Shown here piece by piece: positions 63,368-64,000 of a DNA stretch of 64,000 nucleotides. Source of the DNA: Acanthochlamys bracteata (Eukaryota > Streptophyta > Magnoliopsida > Pandanales > Velloziaceae); the NCBI GenBank assembly GCA_019914995.1, contig CM034128.1, forward strand, positions 10,249,501-10,313,500, in the 5' to 3' direction. The notes under the pieces were generated by a model. It had not been told where the DNA came from. It saw nothing but the letters and a program-made list of their open reading frames with translations, and made no database searches. Each line of letters starts with the position of its first letter. Position 1 is the first letter of the stretch. The position numbers and the translations under genes were made by a program.

Positions 63368-64000
63368 CAACCAAAAGTCTTCTTAGATCTGTTGAACTCG
63401 ATTGTTTAAGTTTGAGAATGAATCCGAATTCCGGAGATCTGGTGATTGAAATCGAAAGAGACAAGAAAGCGAGTTTCTAAAAATAATAATAACAATAATA
63501 AAACAGTAGATTTGACGGAAGCGGTCGGAGAGAGCGGGAGTAGAGAGATATGAAGAAGAGAACCGGTTTCTAATTTCTAATTTCTAGGGCACAAGAGGGA
63601 GTGGAAGAAAATGAGACCAGTAATGACTAAAATAACCTTTCGGTATACCCTTCGTAGCTTGCGATATCAAGCTACTTTTTGTTAGACCGGTGGCTTATAC
63701 CTATTGCATATTAATGATTACAAAAGCAGAATTTCGGTAGGAATGAATGTCCGAAATATTTAGACCGGAATATTTGTCCGACATTTCAGGGAGAAGTATT
63801 TCTGTTATTATTGCTTTCTTGCCTTTATTTGATTTAGATAATGTTTGGCTTAGTTTATTAAAAAAATAGTTTTTTAATTTTTAATTTTATATTTATCAGT
63901 AAATATTTTATAAGTTTTTAAAATACTTATTTAAAATTTAAAAAACATTAAAAAAAATTATGTAATAAATTCAGTTTATTTTTAAGATAAAAAATACAGT
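63368..64000. other. Helicase promoter and AT-rich edge
   Basis: 5' leader and promoter of the helicase gene to about 63650. The last 160 bases start an AT-rich repeat-like block (ATGTTTGGCTTAG near 63841) that runs off the window. Confidence 0.5.

Overview
The window is nuclear DNA of a flowering plant, almost certainly a eudicot; I cannot name the species. The evidence is split genes with GT-AG introns, AT-rich intergenic DNA with class II transposon remnants, a canonical MIR393 hairpin, and plant-specific families (PAR1, AHL, remorin, LRR receptor-like proteins). No tRNA, rRNA, CRISPR, bacterial operon or virus was seen. Gene models were built by hand from splice sites and reading-frame continuity; all exon phases close, but no transcript data were available.

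Layout. 1-8.9 kb is gene-poor: a long hairpin MITE (1380-1804), a weak coding-like patch near 2.8-3.2 kb and a MIR393 precursor (5232-5384, +). 8.9-15.7 kb holds two tandem PAR1-family secreted-protein genes separated by a Tourist-like MITE, a CACTA element and AT-rich repeats. 16.6-17.0 kb is a three-exon gene for an 83-residue lysine-rich basic protein. 20.6-24.8 kb is an AT-hook (AHL) DNA-binding protein. A beta-tubulin gene (26543-28321, -) and NOB1 (28817-32206, +) are divergent over a 495 bp promoter region with site II and telo-box motifs. A receptor-like protein (33217-36006, +) whose membrane anchor is out of frame converges on a 13-exon LRR receptor-like pseudokinase (36849-40896, -). 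TAD1, a tRNA adenosine deaminase, occupies 45288-48852 (-). A possible small gene lies at 50566, a group 1 remorin at 54109-56241 (+), and a DDX6/Dhh1-type DEAD-box helicase (RH6/RH8/RH12 group) at 58058-63367 (-).

How the genes relate. This is ordinary linkage of independent plant genes, not an operon. Two themes recur: RNA metabolism (NOB1 pre-rRNA cleavage, TAD1 tRNA editing, the P-body helicase, miR393) and cell-surface signalling (receptor-like protein, receptor pseudokinase, remorin). The best second-look items are the receptor-like protein that has lost its in-frame anchor, the receptor kinase lacking catalytic residues, the long near-palindromic hairpin element, the non-canonical GC-AG intron in NOB1, intron gain or loss between the PAR1 twins, and a tandem duplication inside a TAD1 intron. 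I found no clearly new multi-gene system.
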